Source of the DNA: an uncultured Sphingomonadaceae bacterium
GTDB taxonomy: Bacteria > Pseudomonadota > Alphaproteobacteria > Sphingomonadales > Sphingomonadaceae
Direction of reading: 5' to 3'
Length of the DNA stretch: 64,000 nucleotides
NCBI GenBank assembly: GCA_947493215.1
Contig: CANLQE010000001.1
Coordinates: forward strand, 930,001-994,000
The notes below the pieces were generated by a model. The model worked only from the letters and a program-made list of their open reading frames with translations. It made no database searches and was not told where the DNA came from. Of this stretch, positions 8,023 to 16,380 are shown piece after piece. Numbering within the stretch: the first letter of the stretch is position 1; every line of letters begins with the position of its first letter. A program made the position numbers and the translations under genes.

Positions 8023-8556
8023 ATGGCACGCTGGTATATTATTCACGCTTATTCGGGCTTTGAACATAAGGTCAAAGAAGCCATTGAGGCGGATGCCAAG
8101 CGTCTGGGCCTGACCCCGCTGGTTGAGGAAATTGAAGTCCCGACCGAAACTGTGACCGAAGTGCGTCGCGGCAAGAAGGTTCAGTCCGAGCGGAAATTCT
8201 TCCCCGGCTATGTGCTTGCCAAGCTGCAGATGACCGATGATGTTTATCACTTGGTCAAAGATCAGCCGAAAGTAACCGGTTTTCTGGGCACAACCAAGCC
8301 CCAAGCGATTAGCGAAGCCGAAGCAGCACGGATTCTCAACACCAAAGAGGAAGCTGCCAACGCGCCGAAACAGCGGATCACCGTCAATTACGAAATTGGC
8401 GATCAGATCAAAGTGCTGGATGGTCCCTTCGCAAGCTTCAACGGCATTGTTGAGGAACTGGATTTCGAGAAAAACCGCGTCAAAGTATCCGTATCGATCT
8501 TTGGTCGCGCGACTCCTGTCGAGCTTGATTTTGAGCAGGTAGAAGTTGCGAAGTAA
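8023..8556 (+). CDS. nusG: Transcription termination/antitermination factor NusG
   Basis: A 177-aa NusG. The N-terminal NGN domain begins [16 protein letters not shown], and the C-terminal KOW motif appears as [21 protein letters not shown]. NusG binds the RNA polymerase clamp and couples it to Rho or the ribosome. Length matches the family. It sits 36 bp after secE. Confidence 0.98.
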   Translation: MARWYIIHAYSGFEHKVKEAIEADAKRLGLTPLVEEIEVPTETVTEVRRGKKVQSERKFFPGYVLAKLQMTDDVYHLVKDQPKVTGFLGTTKPQAISEAEAARILNTKEEAANAPKQRITVNYEIGDQIKVLDGPFASFNGIVEELDFEKNRVKVSVSIFGRATPVELDFEQVEVAK

Positions 8557-8710
8557 GGATTTGGCGGCCTTCGGGTTGCCGGATAAACCCCAGCGGCTTT
8601 GAGCCACTGGATCACCAATGCGGGAGGATGATTTTCGGATCATCTGTTTGACCGCTTAATTTGAGGGCGAAGCAATCTTGCCGAGCCCGATAGAATGAAA
8701 GGACAGCCAA
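8557..8710 (+). promoter_or_regulatory. rplK leader region
   Basis: The 154 bp between nusG and rplK hold no gene. They contain a GATGAT-TTTCGG-ATCATC hairpin (8627-8644) just after GCGGGAG. In many bacteria the L11 leader is the target for autogenous repression by L1; a specific L1 site could not be proved by eye. Confidence 0.3.
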
Positions 8711-9142
8711 ATGGCTAAGAAAATTGATGGCTACATCAATTTGCAAGTACCTGCCGGTATTGCAAATCCATCCCCGCCAATCGGCCCAGCACTGGGTCAG
8801 CGCGGCGTTAACATCATGGAATTCTGTAAGGCGTTTAACGCGGCTACAGACAAGATGGAAAAAGGCGCACCGATCCCGACCAAAATTACGGTCTATGCGG
8901 ATCGCAGCTTCACCTTTGTAACCAAAACACCACCAGCCAGCTATTTCATCAAGAAAATTGCCAAGCTTAAAAAAGGCTCTAGCGAACCTGGCAAAGTTTC
9001 TGGCGGCACGATCAAAGCATCGCAGCTGAAAGAAATTGCTGAACTGAAAATGGCCGACCTCAACGCAAATGACGTTGATCAGGCTGTAAAAATCATCGCG
9101 GGCAGTGCTCGTTCGATGGGCATTGACGTGGTGGAGGGATAA
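8711..9142 (+). CDS. rplK: 50S ribosomal protein L11
   Basis: A 143-aa L11 with the proline-rich N-terminal loop [18 protein letters not shown] and the C-terminal rRNA-binding part ending [12 protein letters not shown]. It forms the GTPase-associated stalk base with L10 and binds 23S rRNA. It is separated from rplA by 3 bp. Confidence 0.99.
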   Translation: MAKKIDGYINLQVPAGIANPSPPIGPALGQRGVNIMEFCKAFNAATDKMEKGAPIPTKITVYADRSFTFVTKTPPASYFIKKIAKLKKGSSEPGKVSGGTIKASQLKEIAELKMADLNANDVDQAVKIIAGSARSMGIDVVEG

Positions 9143-9145
9143 GAC

Positions 9146-9847
9146 ATGGCTAAACTCACCAAACGCGCAAAAGCTGCAAACGAAGCCGTTGACCGTGAAA
9201 AAGTTTATGGCATTGATGAAGCTATCAAGACGCTGAAAACGCTCGCTTCCAAGTCAAAATTTGACGAAACGTTCGACATTGCGATCAACCTTGGTGTTGA
9301 TCCACGTCATGCTGACCAGATGGTCCGCGGCGTTATTTCTCTTCCTGCTGGCACTGGTAAAGATACCCGTGTTGCTGTTTTCGCAAAAGATGCGAAAGCG
9401 GATGAAGCGAAAGAAGCTGGCGCAGATGTTGTTGGCGCAGAAGACTTGATGGAAGCCATGCAAGGCGGCGATCTCAACTATGATCGTATCATCGCAACCC
9501 CTGACATGATGGGCGTTGTTGGCCGTCTGGGTAAGGTTCTTGGTCCTAAAGGCCTGATGCCTAACCCGAAACTCGGCACAGTTACCCCAAATGTCGCGCA
9601 AGCGGTCAAAGACGCCAAGGGCGGCCAGATCGAATATCGCGTGGAAAAAGCGGGTATCATCCACAACGGCATCGGCAAAGCGAGCTTCAAGGAAGCAGAC
9701 CTGCGCAAGAATTTCGATGCTCTGGTTGGTGCGGTTGTCAAAGCCAAGCCAGCTGGCGCGAAAGGCAAATATGTCAAGAAAATCGGTCTGAGCTCGACCA
9801 TGGGCCCTGGCCTGAAAATCGATCTCGGCGAGATTGAAGGCGCATAA
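9146..9847 (+). CDS. rplA: 50S ribosomal protein L1
   Basis: A 233-aa L1, the mobile L1-stalk protein and the usual autogenous repressor of the L11-L1 operon. Conserved segments include [27 protein letters not shown] and [11 protein letters not shown]. It is followed by a strong terminator. Confidence 0.99.
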   Translation: MAKLTKRAKAANEAVDREKVYGIDEAIKTLKTLASKSKFDETFDIAINLGVDPRHADQMVRGVISLPAGTGKDTRVAVFAKDAKADEAKEAGADVVGAEDLMEAMQGGDLNYDRIIATPDMMGVVGRLGKVLGPKGLMPNPKLGTVTPNVAQAVKDAKGGQIEYRVEKAGIIHNGIGKASFKEADLRKNFDALVGAVVKAKPAGAKGKYVKKIGLSSTMGPGLKIDLGEIEGA

Positions 9848-9880
9848 GCTGATCATTTGATTGATATTGAAATAGAAAAA

Positions 9881-9906
9881 GGCCGGGAGCGATCCCGGCC
9901 TTTTTT
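9881..9906 (+). terminator. Terminator of the rplK-rplA operon
   Basis: Perfect 8-bp GC-rich stem GGCCGGGA-GCGA-TCCCGGCC followed by six T. Preceding A residues allow it to act on both strands, which would also serve the convergent outer-membrane protein gene. Confidence 0.92.
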
Positions 9907-9942
9907 ATATGTACTCTCTCCCTTCCGGAAGAGGCGTGACGA

Positions 9943-10716
9943 TTAGAATTTCGCTCTTACACCAAGGCCGACACCGAAAGATTCTGTGTCATCCCGCAAG
10001 TTGGCATTAAAGCCATTACCGCCCCCGCCAACAAAGCTGCGGGTAAAGTCACGGCGATAGACTTTGGTATAGCGCCCTTCTGCAAAGATATCGAAGCGCT
10101 TGCTAGCCTTTACGGTCGCGCCGATAGCGTTGAACGTCACCAGGCCAGTCGGGTTCCCATCCACTTCAAAAGTTGGCGCGGTCGCAACGCCATTATTGGG
10201 GAAATAGTTGATATCCGTATCAACCACGCCGATGCCAATGCCACTGCCGAAATAGGGAATGACCTTTTGATTGGGTGACCAGACGATGTCATTATACAGC
10301 GCCGCAGTGGCTGTAAAACGGTTGACGCTGCCACCAAATGTCTGATTGCCACCGTTAAACGCGCCGCCATCGACATCTGCTTCCGCGTAGCTCACTTCGA
10401 CTTCTACGCGGGGTTTCAGAAACGGGATCAGCCCGTTCTTAAACTGATAGCCAACCGCGCCTCTGACCGCGAAGCCCGTATCATATTCTACGTTCACATT
10501 GGCTGGCGCGCCCGCGACGCCCGGGACACCTGCGGCGGGGTTTTGGGTACCGATAAAATCACTATCATTCAAAAATTCTGCTGCTGCAGATGCAGACAGA
10601 TAAAATCCTTCATGCCTGTCAGTTTCCGATTGGGCGTGGGCCTGAACCGAAAAAAGCAAACCGCTTGCCAGACCGGCAAGAGCGACCGAGCGGCGAAGAT
10701 TTTTCTTATGTTTCAT
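9943..10716 (-). CDS. Outer-membrane beta-barrel protein
   Basis: A 257-aa secreted protein: signal peptide ending SVQAHAQ, then alternating hydrophobic strands and a C-terminal phenylalanine (VGLGVRAKF), the recognition signal for the Bam machinery. The strand pattern (GFAVRGAVGYQF, FDIFAEGRYTKVY) resembles eight-stranded OmpA/OmpW-like porin-family barrels. No specific ligand can be assigned. ATG 10716 was chosen over an upstream in-frame ATG because the signal peptide starts there (MKHKKNLRRS). Confidence 0.8.
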   Translation of the reverse strand: MKHKKNLRRSVALAGLASGLLFSVQAHAQSETDRHEGFYLSASAAAEFLNDSDFIGTQNPAAGVPGVAGAPANVNVEYDTGFAVRGAVGYQFKNGLIPFLKPRVEVEVSYAEADVDGGAFNGGNQTFGGSVNRFTATAALYNDIVWSPNQKVIPYFGSGIGIGVVDTDINYFPNNGVATAPTFEVDGNPTGLVTFNAIGATVKASKRFDIFAEGRYTKVYRRDFTRSFVGGGGNGFNANLRDDTESFGVGLGVRAKF

Positions 10717-10847
10717 GTAAGCTGTCTTTCTTGGTGCCGTAACGCGCACCATTGGAGTTGGGGGACAAAAAGTCTTTCGGGGTGAACCGCTATCCGGTTA
10801 CAAGTGGATCAAATAAATGGCGGGTGCATCAAAATAGGAGATGAAAA

Positions 10848-11240
10848 ATGCAGGCAACGGAGCATAAAGGATCGTGTCTGTGCGGTTCGGTAAAGGTCGT
10901 GGTCGAAGGCGATTTGGCCCGACCAGATGCCTGTCACTGTGCGCAATGCCGCAAGCAATCCGGTCACTATTGGGCTTCCACTGACGTGCCGCGTGACAAA
11001 TTGACCATTAACGGAGAGGAGAATGTGCGCTGGTATCAATCCTCCGAAAAAGTCCGACGGGGTTTCTGCGGAACCTGTGGCTCCTTCCTATTCTGGGACC
11101 CGCCGGGGCGCGACACAACGGCCGTTGCTATGGGGGCATTCGACGGGCCGACGCAGACGAAGCTGTCGGGTCATATTTTTGTGGCCGACAAAGGTGATTA
11201 CTATGCAATTGCAGATGGTCTGCCGCAAAACGCTCAATGA
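10848..11240 (+). CDS. GFA-family (glutathione-dependent formaldehyde-activating-like) zinc protein, copy 1
   Basis: A 130-aa protein with the GFA zinc ligands: CLCGSV near the N-terminus, CHCAQCRKQSG and CGTCGSFLFW. The family is named after an enzyme once proposed to speed S-hydroxymethylglutathione formation; most members have no proven activity. AGGAG precedes ATG 10848. This is one of three GFA genes in the window (also 19254 and 54437). Confidence 0.85.
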   Translation: MQATEHKGSCLCGSVKVVVEGDLARPDACHCAQCRKQSGHYWASTDVPRDKLTINGEENVRWYQSSEKVRRGFCGTCGSFLFWDPPGRDTTAVAMGAFDGPTQTKLSGHIFVADKGDYYAIADGLPQNAQ

Positions 11241-11349
11241 AGCGATGATATGGGGGCTTTTCGAATTCTTCAGGCATTTACGCCACTCATTCCAGATTAT
11301 ATTGCGCTGCAACATTGATCATCTCGCCAGAAGCTTTATGAGGCGGCCT

Positions 11350-12858
11350 ATGTATGATCTGGCAATTATTGGCGGCGGTATAAACGGCGTTGGAATCGCG
11401 CGCGATGCGATAGGCAGGGGCCTCAAAGTTCTGCTGGTCGAGCGGGACGATCTGGCGGCGCATACTTCGTCGGCCAGTACCAAGCTCGTCCATGGTGGTT
11501 TGCGCTATCTGGAACATTATGAATTTAGTCTGGTGCGTAAAGCGCTGCAGGAGCGCGAAGTGCTGCTCCGCAATGCACCGCATATCATCTGGCCGATGCG
11601 TTTTGTGTTGCCGGTGGACGAAGGCATGCGTCCGGCCTGGTTTTTGCGCCTTGGGCTGTTTCTATATGACCATCTGGGATCGCGGTCGATATTGCCGGGG
11701 ACCAAAAGCCTCAACCTGCTGAAGGACTTTCGTGGGAAGCCGTTGCAAAAGCGATTGAAAAAGGGGTTTGCCTATTCCGATTGCTGGGTAGAGGACGCCC
11801 GGCTGGTGGCCCTGACGGCGCGCGACGCCAAAGAGCGCGGCGCTGATATTCGGATACAGACGGAATGTGTCGGGATTGAGCGAGGCGCCGACCATTGGAC
11901 TTTGCAGCTCAACGGACAAGAAGGCGAGGCTGCGGAACAAGCCAAAGTCTTGATTAATGCCGCTGGTCCGTGGGTGGACCCGGTAACGGCCCTCTATGAC
12001 CAGAGCAGCAACACCGCGAAATTGCGGCTCGTGAAAGGCAGTCATATTGTCATCGCCCGCAAATTTGAAGGCGATCACAGCTATATCTTCCAGAATAAGG
12101 ATGGCCGCATCGTCTTCGCCATTCCTTATGAAGGCGATCACACATTAATTGGGACAACTGATCAGCCGTGGAGCTATGACGAAGGTCCGGCGAAAATTAG
12201 CGACGGCGAAATTGAGTATCTCTGCGCCGCGGCGAGTGAATATTTCGCGGACCCCGTGACTCGTGACGATGTCCAGTGGACCTATTCCGGGGTGCGGCCG
12301 CTATTTGATGACCATAGCCAGTCTGCCTCGACCGTGACCCGCGATTATGTGTTTGATTATAATGATGAAGGCGGCGCGCCAGTGCTGTCGGTCTTTGGCG
12401 GCAAGATAACCACCTACCGGGTTCTCGCGCGGCAGGCGATGAAGACGCTCAAGGCGGCTTTGCATGTCGAGACAGATGACTGGACCAAAGATGCGCCTCT
12501 GCCCGGCGGAGACTTCCCCGCGGATGGTTTTGATGCATTGGTGGCCGAATATAACGCGCGCTGGGCGTTTATCGACAAAGCCATAATGGCCCGGCTGGTG
12601 CGAGCCTATGGCACCGATGTCGCGGGGATGTTGGATAGCGCCGGCGATAAGGGCGCTTTAGGCCGCCATTTCGGCGCTGGCCTTTATGAGATTGAGCTAC
12701 ACTGGCTAATGGCCCATGAATTTGCGACCACCGCAGAAGATGTGCTCTGGCGGCGGTCCAAACTTGGGCTACATATGACCAAGGCAGAGAAAGCATCGGT
12801 CGCGGACTGGTTTGCCGCGCAAGGCACCAAAACAAAAACGGTCACGGCCCTTTCCTGA
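11350..12858 (+). CDS. glpD: Glycerol-3-phosphate dehydrogenase, aerobic, FAD-dependent
   Basis: A 502-aa inner-membrane-associated flavoprotein that oxidises sn-glycerol-3-phosphate to dihydroxyacetone phosphate and passes electrons to quinone. The N-terminal Rossmann motif is YDLAIIGGGINGVGIARDA; SSASTKLVHGGLRYLEHYE and YSGVRPLFDD are GlpD signatures. Length equals E. coli GlpD (501). ATG 11350 was chosen because homology starts there; ATG 11338 is an in-frame alternative. The frame is open upstream but that part overlaps the GFA gene and is not homologous. Confidence 0.95.
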   Translation: MYDLAIIGGGINGVGIARDAIGRGLKVLLVERDDLAAHTSSASTKLVHGGLRYLEHYEFSLVRKALQEREVLLRNAPHIIWPMRFVLPVDEGMRPAWFLRLGLFLYDHLGSRSILPGTKSLNLLKDFRGKPLQKRLKKGFAYSDCWVEDARLVALTARDAKERGADIRIQTECVGIERGADHWTLQLNGQEGEAAEQAKVLINAAGPWVDPVTALYDQSSNTAKLRLVKGSHIVIARKFEGDHSYIFQNKDGRIVFAIPYEGDHTLIGTTDQPWSYDEGPAKISDGEIEYLCAAASEYFADPVTRDDVQWTYSGVRPLFDDHSQSASTVTRDYVFDYNDEGGAPVLSVFGGKITTYRVLARQAMKTLKAALHVETDDWTKDAPLPGGDFPADGFDALVAEYNARWAFIDKAIMARLVRAYGTDVAGMLDSAGDKGALGRHFGAGLYEIELHWLMAHEFATTAEDVLWRRSKLGLHMTKAEKASVADWFAAQGTKTKTVTALS

Positions 12859-12887
12859 TTGACGCGCCGCCATCACGATGGCAATAG
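12859..12887 (+). promoter_or_regulatory. Orphaned promoter of the original tRNA-Gly
   Basis: TTGACG (12859-12864), 17-bp spacer, CAATAG (12882-12887), ending 16 bp before the truncated tRNA-Gly copy. It immediately follows the glpD stop. The same stretch also forms a GCGCCGC/GCGGCGC stem-loop (12864-12893). Confidence 0.5.
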
Positions 12888-12903
12888 CGGCGCTTGGAAA
12901 CAG

Positions 12904-12940
12904 GCGGGTGTAGCTCAATGGTAGAGCAGAAGCCTTCCAA
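12904..12940 (+). repeat. Truncated tRNA-Gly (TCC) 5' half; left attachment repeat (attL)
   Basis: These 37 bp are identical to bases 1-37 of the intact tRNA-Gly at 18971-19007, running from the acceptor 5' strand to the end of the anticodon loop (CTTCCAA). The sequence then diverges into the island. It cannot fold into a tRNA and is the left direct repeat of the integrated element. Confidence 0.9.
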
Positions 12941-13048
12941 ATTACCAGAAACCCCAGAAAACTAGGCCCATTTTGTAAAACGGCGTTCTTAGTGTCGTTT
13001 AGTGTCAATAGCTTAGCGTTTTTGGGTAAAACGGCCGCCTGGATATCA

Positions 13049-13831
13049 TCAGCGACCAAATTCTTCCGTTCCTCGGGACTGCCCGACCGTCATGCCACCA
13101 TCTTTAAATAGTAGTTTGAAGTGCCGTTCATGCCGGTTCATCATCGAATCAAAATAATAGGCATCCAACCATTGTTCGCCATTTTTTGGTGGCGCCGAGA
13201 AGACCATATTGAAATCAATGCTGCCTCCCTTTGTGATAGTTTGTCGCGGAACAAAGATGACATTGCTTGTCGTTTCCTCATCAAATCGCCTGATTTCAAT
13301 GTCTATGCAATCTGCTCCAACATTTTCAAGGCGGAACATGTATCGAGTGGCCGATTGGCCCAAACCAAGCAATCGTAATTTGGGGCGAATTCTTTCAATT
13401 TCATCTCGTCGTTCTTTTTCGATTTTTTCTTTTTCCAATTCAACCTGACTAATGTTCACTTTCACCAGTTCTCTCTGTGCTTCAACCGACTGCTGCAATT
13501 CCTTTGCTTGCAACAATAATGCGTTGCGGCTGTTTCTAAGTTCCGACCCCTGTTGCCAAAATCCCATTACAACCCAAAACAATGCCAACGGACCGAATAT
13601 TCCAGCCAGAAAGTCACCCCATGCATTAGGGGCCATCGATCCAATATCAACATTGTTGAAATCCAGAATCCACCATACCAACCCTAAATAAAGGATAGTA
13701 CCGATCAAGCCGATCACACCATAGTTTCGTCCGCTCGATTCCAAGTGATTTTGTAGTGTCGCTTTTTCCGGATCCTTTGTCTCGACGGTTACGCCCAAAT
13801 CATCAGTTGGATCGGTTTCGTTATCTGTCAT
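13049..13831 (-). CDS. Two-TM coiled-coil membrane protein, function unknown
   Basis: A 260-aa protein. Residues 1-30 are acidic and soluble, TM1 is about 37-57 and TM2 about 71-93, followed directly by a long charged coiled coil (94-150, ending EKIEKERRDEIERIRPKLRL) and a C-terminal beta-rich domain (about 151-250). The layout of membrane anchor, coiled coil and small C-terminal domain is frequent in genomic-island proteins of unknown role. ATG 13831 was chosen because the upstream reading extension is non-homologous and crosses repeats. A shorter relative with the same TM-coil element lies at the other end of the island. Confidence 0.65.
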   Translation of the reverse strand: MTDNETDPTDDLGVTVETKDPEKATLQNHLESSGRNYGVIGLIGTILYLGLVWWILDFNNVDIGSMAPNAWGDFLAGIFGPLALFWVVMGFWQQGSELRNSRNALLLQAKELQQSVEAQRELVKVNISQVELEKEKIEKERRDEIERIRPKLRLLGLGQSATRYMFRLENVGADCIDIEIRRFDEETTSNVIFVPRQTITKGGSIDFNMVFSAPPKNGEQWLDAYYFDSMMNRHERHFKLLFKDGGMTVGQSRGTEEFGR

Positions 13832-14233
13832 TCTCGGTGCCCCAGTTCCAATAAACCCAATTATTAGCCGATGAAGATGAAATCCCAGTCCGCAAAACTG
13901 CGCACCAATCCCCATAGCATAGACGCCCAGTCGCCAAAGACAGTGATGTTTCAAAGACACAACTGTGACATTTGCTCCTGGTATATAATAATTCACCCTA
14001 AGTCTGCGGGGGGTCGGGAAACGCATTACCTTTATTACTATGGCAGATTTCTGCGGGTTACAGACATTGCTTTGACCTATGATCAAGGTAACATTACTTT
14101 ATCAATATATATTATCCTTATTATTCAATGACGTAATGAAATTTGCCGTTTTGGGTAATGCAGAATAATAAAGGCGGTATTACTTTTTTATCTATTTATT
14201 TCATATCGATACCCCCGATTTTCCGACAGGGTA
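13832..14233. other. Non-coding AT-rich stretch with repeated GTAATG words
   Basis: No credible gene is present. The stretch holds at least six GTAAT(G) or complementary CATTAC words and carries most of an imperfect inverted repeat (next entry). Confidence 0.6.
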
Positions 14234-14253
14234 ATGAAAGTAATGCGTTTTCC
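14016..14253. repeat. Imperfect 23-bp inverted repeat with internal GTAATG iterons
   Basis: The right arm (14231-14253) reads GTAATGAAAGTAATGCGTTT plus TCC. The left arm (complement of 14016-14038) reads GTAATAAAGGTAATGCGTTT plus CCC, matching at 20 of 23 positions. Extra GTAATG words occur at 14133 and 14155. The right arm coincides with the point where the SRAP gene loses its 5' half, which suggests a recombination boundary. Confidence 0.6.
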
Positions 14254-14722
14254 GCATTGGGCAGAGGATGCCAAGCGATCTTACAGCATGATTCAAGCCA
14301 GGGCAGAGAGCTTAGAAGAAAAACCAACCTATCGCGGCCTGATCAAATCGTGCCGTTGTGCGGTACTGGTCTCGGGTTTTTACGAATGGAAGCGCGACGG
14401 AAAAGACAAGAAGCCGTATAAGGTCGAGCATGAAAGCGGTCATCCGATGATTATGGCCGGTTTGTGGACCCGAAACGAGGCGATGCGCATCGATAGCTAC
14501 ACCGTGATTACAACCGCTGCATCACCAACATTTGCATGGCTGCATGATCGTCAGCCTGCCATCCTGCAGCCAGACCAGGTTAATTTGTGGGTCGATGGGC
14601 CCTGGGACGATGCCAAGGCGCTAACGGGAGTGTTTTTAGGCCCATTGGCGGCTACCGCTGTGTCGAAAGACGTCGGCAACGTGCGCAATAACTACCCAGG
14701 GCTTTTAGAGCCAATCGACTGA
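14234..14722 (+). pseudogene. N-terminally truncated SRAP (YedK/HMCES) gene
   Basis: The 162-aa product matches only the C-terminal two-thirds of SRAP proteins: QARAESLEEKPTYRG, CRCAVLVSGFYEWKRDG, MIMAGLWT, WLHDRQPAIL and NNYPGLLEPI. Intact members are about 220 aa and use Cys2 (after removal of Met1) to form a thiazolidine crosslink with abasic sites. That N-terminus is absent, and the active-site Asn of the usual NARAE motif is Gln. The Glu of FYEW and the His of LHDR remain. It is therefore very likely inactive. Confidence 0.8.
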
Positions 14723-14765
14723 CGGGTAAGAACCATAGAGTTTTACCGGCCTAGAATTGTAACAC

Positions 14766-15155
14766 TTATGACCGTGTGACGCCTAGAATTCTATATGTAG
14801 CTGGCGTTGTCCCATAACCGCTCGAACTACCATTGCTCACCACGGTGCATCCTACACGGATTCTTCCGCCACCATTTATCGATTTGGTCCGCTCCTGTCG
14901 AATATATGGCCCCTTTGCTGGCTGCCATCCTACTTGATAGGTAACTCGGATAGCTTGGTTTGAAAGGAGATTTTTGATATAAACCAGGGAACCGCCGCCG
15001 TGGCCACCTGTACATCTTCCGGATATCTGTATTTGCGCGTCCGCTAAACTGGCTTCATTTGATTTTTTATCGGCGAATGCCTGAACCGGACCAGAAATTA
15101 AAAATCCGCCTGCAATAATGGCTGATATTGCAGAGAGTTTTTTTCGATCGAACAT
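14766..15155 (-). CDS. Secreted small protein, function unknown
   Basis: A 129-aa protein with a signal peptide (KKLSAISAIIAGGFLISG, cleavage likely after VQAFA). The mature part is Gly/Ser/Thr-rich with two cysteines (SGRCTGGHGGGS and RIRVGCTVVS) that could form one disulfide, and a beta-rich profile. I do not recognise the family. It lies inside the tRNA-Gly island, on the opposite strand to the envelope operon that starts 340 bp away. Confidence 0.55.
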   Translation of the reverse strand: MFDRKKLSAISAIIAGGFLISGPVQAFADKKSNEASLADAQIQISGRCTGGHGGGSLVYIKNLLSNQAIRVTYQVGWQPAKGPYIRQERTKSINGGGRIRVGCTVVSNGSSSGYGTTPATYRILGVTRS

Positions 15156-15495
15156 AGAAATTCCCCTGAATAGTAATATTGCAAACCACGATCCATCTTA
15201 ACCAATCACAAAAATTCCAGTAAAAGAAACTAAATTAAACCCAATCAGGTTATTCTTTGGCTGAATGGATCGCGGGAAGATGCAACACTACTAGAAGAAC
15301 TACTTTTTGGCAAATTGGCGACAATTATAGTCTTTAAAGACACTAGAAATGTGAGGCTCAGCCACCCTCTAATTTTGAAGCTGACAGATAGAATGCCGAC
15401 TGCACAGAAAGATCAAGCCAAATCGGTTGTGTTTTCTCTGTAACATTATGTGAATCCTATGTTTTCTTATAAAAAGGGAACTAAGGGGGCTTTTA
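15156..15495. other. Intergenic region, promoter area of two divergent envelope genes
   Basis: The 340 AT-rich bases hold no open frame of note. They separate the secreted protein (leftward) from the periplasmic/OmpA-lipoprotein operon (rightward) and must contain both promoters. AAGGGGG sits just before ATG 15496. No clear operator was seen. Confidence 0.5.
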
Positions 15496-16380
15496 ATGAA
15501 ATACATGTCGATAACTGTTGCGTCTATTTGTCTGTGTTTGGCGGTCGAGGCGAAGGCAGAAGAATGTCCTCCTATGCGCTATGCCACGCAATTGGCTGAA
15601 GCATCGGGGCAGCTTCGGGCGAAGGCACAATCTAAACTTTTGAGTTCATTGGCTTCTCGCCTTCGAGCAGAGCGGGGTGATAAGACAGGAACCGTAAAGG
15701 CAGATATTGGCGGTAGATATGCGGTTGCTGCGGCAGGTGGGCTGGCACAGACCGCCTATTCCGAGACGATCACAACCTATTTTTGTAAGCTGCGTGAAGA
15801 GTTCGTGGGCAGTCCTGCTAAGGTCACCAGCCTGAAGCAAGAAGAGATCGAGATGAAGCTGTCGTTGCTAAAATATTTCGATATCGGTCGGTGGCAAATT
15901 TCAGCCATCGAAGCGCGCGATGAAATGGGTGAAGATATAGAATCTGCCGATCATCCTGCATCAATATTCTCGGTTGCTGAAATTAGTTCAGCAATGCCCG
16001 ATTACACATTTGATACATTAAAAATATACGAAATATTTGGCGGATTCTCGGTCGGAGACACTCTTGGAGTAGAGGGTTGTGGTGGTATCGTCACTAGATC
16101 TGTACGCCAGATTCACCCCAGCGTTTTATCTGATCTAGAATATATGCAGTACATCATCAGCCAATGGCTAGCGAGCGATAAAAAAAGCGCACAATTGGAA
16201 TTGTGGAACAGAGTGAATGCTCAGATGACCGCACAGCTGGTGCGATCCCAAAATGAAGAAGAGCTCAGAATCAATGACTCTTTGATCAGTTGTGTTGAGA
16301 AAGCAGCCCAAGCTGCCGAGGCAAAAGCACAGGAAGAAGTAGCAAGCCCAGCACCTACACCCGCAACGCCTGCGGCATGA
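15496..16380 (+). CDS. Periplasmic protein of an OmpA-lipoprotein operon, function unknown
   Basis: A 294-aa protein. The signal peptide (residues 1-21) ends VEAKAEE, and the mature chain begins ECPPMRYATQL. It is mostly helical with several cysteines (for example FCKLRE, VEGCGG, SLISCVEK) that may pair in the periplasm, and ends in an Ala/Pro-rich tail. No known domain was recognised. The stop overlaps the start of the OmpA-like lipoprotein (ATGA), so the two are coupled and likely act together at the cell envelope. Codon use is AT-richer than the core genes, in line with acquisition on the island. Confidence 0.7.
   Translation: MKYMSITVASICLCLAVEAKAEECPPMRYATQLAEASGQLRAKAQSKLLSSLASRLRAERGDKTGTVKADIGGRYAVAAAGGLAQTAYSETITTYFCKLREEFVGSPAKVTSLKQEEIEMKLSLLKYFDIGRWQISAIEARDEMGEDIESADHPASIFSVAEISSAMPDYTFDTLKIYEIFGGFSVGDTLGVEGCGGIVTRSVRQIHPSVLSDLEYMQYIISQWLASDKKSAQLELWNRVNAQMTAQLVRSQNEEELRINDSLISCVEKAAQAAEAKAQEEVASPAPTPATPAA

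Noticed and set aside
12904-12940. A functional second tRNA-Gly
   Set aside because: Only the 5' half is present; the 3' anticodon stem, T-arm and acceptor strand are missing downstream.
14016-14253. CRISPR array from repeated GTAATG words
   Set aside because: Repeats are 6-23 bp, irregularly spaced and inverted, with no uniform spacers and no cas genes in the window.
13871-14421. Short plus-strand frames (86 and 92 codons) in the repeat-rich stretch
   Set aside because: They cross the GTAATG repeats and the SRAP remnant in another phase, with no ribosome-binding site or recognisable domain.
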